Below the pieces are notes generated by a model. That model was given only the letters and a program-made list of their open reading frames with translations, was not told the origin of the DNA and searched no databases. A stretch of 9,874 nucleotides of DNA from Thermoplasmata archaeon (GTDB lineage Archaea; Thermoplasmatota; E2; DHVEG-1). Both the position numbers and the translations under genes were made by a program. Each line of letters begins with the position of its first letter. Position 1 is the stretch's first letter. The stretch is taken from NCBI GenBank assembly GCA_003651045.1, contig QMTJ01000023.1:1-9874 (forward strand), read 5' to 3'. This document shows, piece after piece, positions 6,351 to 9,874 of the stretch.

Positions 6351-7901
6351 TTATTCTTTTCCAAAGAATCCTCTTAGTACAGGATGCATTTCCATGGCTT
6401 GTTCTTTTGCTATGTCTTCATATAAACGTATGAGTATACCTACGGTTAGTAGTAACCCTGTTCCTCTCACGTTTCCTACTGTCCCTATACAGTCTGCGAA
6501 ACCAGCTAATGCTCCTACAGCAGCTCCACCTATGACTGTTACCACGGGTATGTATCTTTCTAGGACTCTTTTTAGTACCCTAGGATCTCGTCTGAAACCT
6601 GGTATCTGCATACCGCTTCTCTGTATCTGACGTGCAACAGCAGCGGGTCCCATATCTGTTGTTTCAATCCAAAACTTCGCGAAGAGTACTGATCCACCGA
6701 TTAGTACTGCTAAATATACTATTATTTTTAAAGCAAACTGTAGGGAGCTATGTCCACCGTATCCTCCGCTTAGTATTGGGATAAGCCAACTATTTAGTCC
6801 TCCTGGGTTTGAAAGATACCATGCACCTCCACCAATTGCATGTGTAGCTAATAACTGCCCAGTAGAGGGATCAACTGGGTATGTTCCAATCCACCATTGA
6901 TGACCTAATAATGGTAGATCTGACTGATATAACAATAGAGAGAACATGTTAATGTTAGCAAGTAAAGCACTCATGAGGATAACTGGAATATTTGAAGCAT
7001 AAATCAAACGTATAGGATACCGTCCACGTGCACCACGGACACGTCCATGAGCCAATGGGAGTTCTATACGTGATGACTCGGCATATACAACAAACAAGAA
7101 TATAGTAATAGTTCCCAACAAGGGTACCAGAGCATTCTGATAGTTGATACCGGTGCTACCTAAGAAGATAGTTTGATAACCCCAGCTTGTTAAATCACCG
7201 AGATCCATATGTGTAACCATATAAACCGTGCCAGGTATACAACCCGCTGGGGGGTTACTAAGACTTAACTCCCCTCCACCAACGGGTAACCAGTTGAAGA
7301 GACCAGTGAACACTGACTGTGAAACACCAGCTGCGATAAACAGAGAAATACCGCTACCGATACCCCACTTGGAAATGAGTTCATCCATGAAAAACACAAG
7401 CAACGCACCGATTACTAGTTGAATAACTATTATCGCACTAGCCCAATTACTACCAACCATGCCAACAAGTGCATCATTCGGCCGGAGATAACCAAATATC
7501 TGAGGTATAGCCTCTACAAAAATCATTATAATAACAAGTATCTTCTGAAAACCCTGATAAATAGCTTTATCCTCCTTCTTAGTAAGATCAAGTTTTATAA
7601 TTTTTGCACCAACAAACAATTGAAGGATAATAGATGCTGTAACAATAGGACCTATACCTAGATGCATAACTGAACCAGATGCACCAGCCATGATAAACCG
7701 GTAATCCTCAAACATATCAAGCGTACGTTTCTGAAGCCCATAGATCATTACATTAGTAAGAACGTAATAAAGAACTAGACACAAAATAGTCCACATCAAC
7801 TTGGTTCTAAAATTAACATGCCCCTCTGGCCTAGAAACAGCAGGCCAACGTTCAATAAGTGGTTTAAAGGCAAATAATTTACTCTTTTTTTCCTCAGCCA
7901 T
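6351..7901 (-). CDS. secY: Protein translocase subunit SecY (Sec61 alpha)
   Basis: The 516-residue protein is the pore subunit of the Sec translocon in the cell membrane. Ten membrane segments can be placed at about 34-55, 71-98 (plug and TM2), 118-139, 152-172, 181-205, 256-274, 299-326, 386-409, 448-470 and 475-493. GIGSGISLFIAAGVSQ at 180-195 is the conserved TM5 signature. The cytosolic loops that bind the ribosome are present: GRVRGARGRYPIRL (286-299) and SGMQIPGFRRDPRVL (429-443). Two external loops are long, about 206-255 and 327-385, making the protein some 80 residues longer than the well-studied M. jannaschii SecY. The start MAEEKKSK is 24 nt after the uL15 stop. Co-transcription with uL15 is expected, as in most archaea. 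Confidence 0.97.
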   Translation of the reverse strand: MAEEKKSKLFAFKPLIERWPAVSRPEGHVNFRTKLMWTILCLVLYYVLTNVMIYGLQKRTLDMFEDYRFIMAGASGSVMHLGIGPIVTASIILQLFVGAKIIKLDLTKKEDKAIYQGFQKILVIIMIFVEAIPQIFGYLRPNDALVGMVGSNWASAIIVIQLVIGALLVFFMDELISKWGIGSGISLFIAAGVSQSVFTGLFNWLPVGGGELSLSNPPAGCIPGTVYMVTHMDLGDLTSWGYQTIFLGSTGINYQNALVPLLGTITIFLFVVYAESSRIELPLAHGRVRGARGRYPIRLIYASNIPVILMSALLANINMFSLLLYQSDLPLLGHQWWIGTYPVDPSTGQLLATHAIGGGAWYLSNPGGLNSWLIPILSGGYGGHSSLQFALKIIVYLAVLIGGSVLFAKFWIETTDMGPAAVARQIQRSGMQIPGFRRDPRVLKRVLERYIPVVTVIGGAAVGALAGFADCIGTVGNVRGTGLLLTVGILIRLYEDIAKEQAMEMHPVLRGFFGKE

Positions 7902-7925
7902 CTTTTCAAACCCGAGATTACAAAT

Positions 7926-8405
7926 TTAACTATTTTTTAAAGTTTCTTCATTCAACCCCTTCTCTTCTCTAGAATCCACGTCAACATCTTCCTTAGTTTT
8001 CTCATGTAATAATATTACTTCTCCACCTTTGGCTTCAACTTTTTTTATAGCCTTCTCAGAAGCACTACCTACCTTAATTTTAAGTTTACTATTTAAACTA
8101 CCACCACCGAGTAACTTATCAAAACCTTCTTTCTCGAGATCAACAGCGTTTTTACCAGGGAACAATGCTTCAAGTTGACCAACGTTAACAGTTTTAACTT
8201 TTTTTACAATACTCTGTGGTCTTTTAAAACCATGTCTTCCAAAATGATTCGGCATATATTTTATCATATGCATCCATTTATGTTTAAGCAAACCCGCGTT
8301 TCCTCTACCACCACGTAACCCTGCACCACGGCCACCTTTTTTACCACGGCCATGAGTCGCAGATCCTCTGAATTTCTTAGTCTTCTGTTTCGCCACTTCA
8401 ATCAC
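7926..8405 (-). CDS. rpl15: Large-subunit ribosomal protein uL15
   Basis: The 159-residue protein is uL15 (eukaryotic L27a), a 23S rRNA-binding component of the 50S subunit. The N-terminal Gly/Arg/Lys-rich extension (FRGSATHGRGKKGGRGAGLR at 12-31, then more Gly and Arg) threads into rRNA. HMIKYMPNHFGRHGFKRP (46-63) and VNVGQLEALFPG (74-85) are archaeal uL15 features, and the conserved globular end follows up to about residue 134. The last 25 or so residues are acidic and polar, a short extra tail. Translation starts at GTG. AGGGAG on the minus strand (8408-8413) lies only 2 nt before the GTG at 8405 but 11 nt before the GTG at 8396, so the shorter 156-residue form starting at 8396 is at least as likely. 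It is the first gene of the operon, with a promoter of its own. Confidence 0.95.
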   Translation of the reverse strand: MIEVAKQKTKKFRGSATHGRGKKGGRGAGLRGGRGNAGLLKHKWMHMIKYMPNHFGRHGFKRPQSIVKKVKTVNVGQLEALFPGKNAVDLEKEGFDKLLGGGSLNSKLKIKVGSASEKAIKKVEAKGGEVILLHEKTKEDVDVDSREEKGLNEETLKNS

Positions 8406-8566
8406 TTCTCCCTTTGTTTCTTTTCTTTAACAAATAGGTCAAAGGCAGATAAAGTAATATATTATTATACTTTCGGATAATAATCAAACCGTTTTTTGTT
8501 TTTCTATAACTCCTATATTTTATTAGTACCACTATTCTTGTGAACCTGGATTAAAAACATATTTAA
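8406..8566 (-). promoter_or_regulatory. Promoter region of the uL15-secY operon
   Basis: This 161-nt gap between the METTL5-like gene and uL15 holds an AT-rich block whose minus strand reads TATAATAATATATTA (8456-8470), a good archaeal TATA box. A start about 26 nt downstream (near 8434) would give a leader of about 30 nt ending in the AGGGAG ribosome site. Another AT-rich block (minus strand AATAAAATATAGG, near 8512-8524) could be an alternative TATA. The METTL5-like gene shares the strand, but the gap and promoter argue for separate units. Confidence 0.5.
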
Positions 8567-9175
8567 TTACTTTTTTGTAATAATCCTTAACAACGTTACA
8601 TCAAAGTTTTTCATTTTTTTTTCATGAAACTCTAAAGTTTTTTTCATACGGAAAACATATTCCTTTGAAAAAACAATCTCCCCCTTCAGAGATTTTATCA
8701 TCTTCTGTATAAAAGGAATTGTTTTTGAAAGATGAAGAGAATAAATCACATCCGCTAGTTGAAAACCCTTCTCAATAAAAACTCTATCACCACGAATGTT
8801 ACTTTTTTGCGCACCGAAAGGCGGGTTCATAATAACGGTGTCACATTCAAAATCAACATCTTCAACATTTTTTACAAAAAAATCTATTTTTAATTTGTTT
8901 TCTTCAGCGAATCTTTTAGCCTGTTTAATTGCTTTTTCATCAATGTCAACACCTATTACTTTTTTTGCACCTAATAGATACGAAGCAAATGAGAATATAC
9001 CTGTTCCACATCCAAGATCAAGTACAATTTTACCTTTTATATCACCAAACTGGGCAGCATTAAAAACTATATCAGAAGCGACTTCAGCTGGTGTAACATA
9101 TTGTTCTAGGGTAGGGTTTGGTTTTTCAAAACCTGGTACATTTTGTAGGAATATTTCTAACTTCTTTTTTTTCAT
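8567..9175 (-). CDS. METTL5-like N6-adenine rRNA methyltransferase
   Basis: From the ATG at 9175 the protein has 202 residues and fits the archaeal METTL5-type family, class I SAM-dependent enzymes related to the eukaryotic 18S rRNA m6A methyltransferase METTL5, which works with Trm112. The N-terminus (FLQNVPGFEKPNPTLEQYVT, 9-28) matches the family, including the LEQY-T block. The SAM site is VLDLGCGTG at 51-59, and an acidic residue at the end of strand 2 is in VIGVDID (73-79). The catalytic N6-adenine motif NPPFG is at 117-121. A GTG at 9229 would add 18 residues (GTG KPSKLISTNKIF), but that segment is unlike the family, so the internal ATG is chosen. The likely target is small-subunit rRNA adenine; a tRNA or other RNA target cannot be excluded. 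It is divergent from tRNA-Ala. Confidence 0.85.
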   Translation of the reverse strand: MKKKKLEIFLQNVPGFEKPNPTLEQYVTPAEVASDIVFNAAQFGDIKGKIVLDLGCGTGIFSFASYLLGAKKVIGVDIDEKAIKQAKRFAEENKLKIDFFVKNVEDVDFECDTVIMNPPFGAQKSNIRGDRVFIEKGFQLADVIYSLHLSKTIPFIQKMIKSLKGEIVFSKEYVFRMKKTLEFHEKKMKNFDVTLLRIITKK

Positions 9176-9239
9176 AGTTTTTTTGTAGGCAAAAATTTTA
9201 TTTGTACTTATTAGTTTCGATGGTTTCACATTAATGGTT

Positions 9240-9313
9240 GGGCTTGTAGATCAGACTGGAAGATCGCCTCCTTGGCATGGAGGAGGCCTCGGGTTCAAAT
9301 CCCGACAAGTCCA
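9240..9313 (+). tRNA. tRNA-Ala(GGC)
   Basis: The 74-nt sequence folds into a standard cloverleaf. Acceptor stem GGGCTTG pairs with CAAGTCC and includes G3:U70, the alanine identity pair, with discriminator A. The D stem is GATC/GATC. The anticodon stem CCTCC/GGAGG encloses loop TTGGCAT, giving anticodon GGC (reads GCU and GCC). The T stem TCGGG/CCCGA encloses TTCAAAT. No intron and no encoded CCA. It is divergent from the METTL5-like gene, 64 nt away, so their promoters share this short gap. Confidence 0.95.
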
Positions 9314-9342
9314 TATCCCTTTACAGGAGGAGATTCTTTTAA

Positions 9343-9367
9343 GAGAGGCTTTTTTTCTTCATCTCTC
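9343..9367 (+). terminator. Probable terminator after tRNA-Ala
   Basis: GAGAG (9343-9347) can pair with CTCTC (9363-9367), and a T7 run lies in the loop at 9350-9356. In archaea the T run alone can terminate transcription, so this probably ends the tRNA-Ala transcript. Confidence 0.45.
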
Positions 9368-9408
9368 GGATTTAACCAAAATAAAGGATTTTTAGGTGGT
9401 TGAAAGAC

Positions 9409-9438
9409 TGGTTTTAATAAAAAACCATAAATTTTTTT
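9409..9438 (+). terminator. Inverted repeat followed by T run
   Basis: TGGTTTT (9409-9415) and AAAACCA (9421-9427) are perfect reverse complements with a 5-base loop, followed by TAAATTTTTTT. It may be a second terminator. It also resembles the TTGGTTTAATAAACCAA core of the palindrome near the DUF4143 ATPase gene, so an operator role is possible. Confidence 0.4.
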
Positions 9439-9564
9439 GATATATATTCAATATAAAATAGAGATATACGTAGCTTAGAAATGAATATACCGCAAAGTAA
9501 TTCCTTGTATTCAAGTTTTTATTACAAAAAATGATGATTTAATTTTGAAAAAATAATAATAAAA

Positions 9565-9572
9565 TTTATATA
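9565..9572 (+). promoter_or_regulatory. Upstream TATA box
   Basis: TTTATATA at 9565-9572 is a consensus archaeal TATA box. It would start transcription near 9595, giving a leader of about 48 nt before the regulator-like gene at 9643. It is an alternative to the nearer TATA box. Confidence 0.4.
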
Positions 9573-9611
9573 CAAAAATCTTAAATATGGGGTTCTGTGT
9601 TATTATTCTCG

Positions 9612-9621
9612 CTATATATAA
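9612..9621 (+). promoter_or_regulatory. TATA box of the regulator-like gene
   Basis: CTATATATAA is centred about 27 nt before the ATG at 9643, which fits a leaderless mRNA starting there. It lies only about 18 nt before an in-frame ATG at 9634, so 9643 is the better start. Confidence 0.5.
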
Positions 9622-9642
9622 TTTATTAAGAGTATGATTAAT

Positions 9643-9874
9643 ATGATGCGGACTAAAGTTGTTAATGACTCTACTGATTTAATACCGCTGTTAAGAGCTT
9701 TTGATACTAAAGTGAAAAAAGAAGTTTTTAATGAACTCCTTGTGGAATGGAAGCCTATGAGTGAGATAATAGAGAAGTATGGGGAGGAGGGTGCTGAGGC
9801 ACTTGAGTATTTTGATAAAATGAAACTTGTTGAAACTAAATGGACTACACCTGAGGAGGGGATTAATGGTAAGC
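9643..9874 (+). CDS. Winged-helix, ArsR-like archaeal regulator, N-terminal fragment
   Basis: The frame is open to the window edge, giving 77 residues of an incomplete protein. It reads STDLIPLLRAFDTKVKKEVF near residues 10-29, then ELLVEWKPMSEIIEKYGEEG and ALEYFDKMKLVETKW. This helix-turn-helix arrangement resembles small archaeal ArsR-like winged-helix proteins conserved in methanogens and Thermoplasmata; the wing and dimerisation part would follow. Targets and ligand are unknown, and no Cys-rich metal site is seen in the visible part. In-frame ATGs also occur at 9634 and 9646. The TATA box spacing favours 9643, with a leaderless mRNA. Base composition is less AT-rich than the ATPase genes. 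The family call is moderately sure. Confidence 0.7.
   Translation, partial: MMRTKVVNDSTDLIPLLRAFDTKVKKEVFNELLVEWKPMSEIIEKYGEEGAEALEYFDKMKLVETKWTTPEEGINGK

Larger units (their letters stand above)
9314..9633. other. 320-nt non-coding stretch between tRNA-Ala and the regulator-like gene
   Basis: No gene of credible length was found. It holds a terminator-like stem and T run after the tRNA (9343-9367), a short inverted repeat followed by a T run (9409-9438), a very AT-rich block, and two TATA boxes near the right end. The AGGAGGAG at about 9325-9332 looks like a Shine-Dalgarno but no start codon follows at useful distance. Confidence 0.6.

Noticed and set aside
6226..6630. 134-codon open frame on the + strand
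   Set aside because: It is antisense to adkA and secY, which are strongly supported, and its translation has no recognisable domain.
8796..9188. 130-codon open frame on the + strand
   Set aside because: It lies opposite the METTL5-like gene; its composition mirrors that gene's codons and it has no ribosome site or promoter.
9325..9332. AGGAGGAG, a strong Shine-Dalgarno-like sequence
   Set aside because: No ATG, GTG or TTG follows within a usable distance in an open frame.
9587..9637. 16-codon frame MGFCVIILAIYNLLRV overlapping the ATG at 9634
   Set aside because: No ribosome site; it lies too close to the upstream TATA box for a leaderless start, and such short frames are expected by chance.
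1..9874. CRISPR array, transposase or prophage genes
   Set aside because: No regularly spaced repeats and no transposase, integrase or phage structural protein were found.

Overview
The window is an AT-rich piece of an archaeal chromosome. The archaeal signs are clear: a uL15-secY-adkA-DUF106-cmk-cbf5 gene run, archaeal-type adenylate and cytidylate kinases, a Cbf5-type pseudouridine synthase with a PUA domain, tRNA genes without an encoded CCA, TATA boxes about 26-28 nt from start codons (leaderless transcripts), and T-rich terminators. The absence of eL34 and eL14 from their usual places beside cmk, together with overall gene content, suggests a euryarchaeal or Thermoplasmatota-like lineage. 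That placement is an inference.

Layout, left to right. The window opens (1-216, +) with the last 71 codons of a PepD-type M20 aminoacyl-histidine dipeptidase. Positions 329-3147 (-) hold two unrelated P-loop ATPases, each with its own promoter: an AAA_14/DUF4143 protein and an archaeal ATPase/DUF234 protein with a winged helix and a PD-(D/E)XK-like C-terminus. These are the accessory part of the window. They lie at the 3' side of a tRNA-Ser(GGA) gene (3294-3379, -), and their promoter regions carry palindromes and repeats not explained by genes.

Positions 3421-8405 (-) form a compact housekeeping operon, transcribed right to left: ribosomal protein uL15, SecY, adenylate kinase, a DUF106/EMC3-like membrane protein, cytidylate kinase and Cbf5. 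Gaps are only about 25-50 nt. The operon joins ribosome assembly, membrane-protein insertion (SecY plus an Oxa1-superfamily protein), nucleotide kinases and rRNA/tRNA pseudouridylation. It appears cut off from the rest of the spc ribosomal operon: the gene upstream of uL15 is not uL30 or uS5 but a METTL5-like rRNA adenine methyltransferase (8567-9175, -), and uL15 has its own promoter.

At the right end are a divergent tRNA-Ala(GGC) gene (9240-9313, +) with the G3:U70 identity pair, a non-coding stretch with terminators and two TATA boxes, and the start of a small winged-helix regulator-like gene (9643 to the edge, +).

Most of the window is conserved housekeeping sequence. The least explained elements are the ATPase pair and its operator-like repeats. 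No CRISPR array, insertion sequence, att duplication or recognisable defence operon was found.
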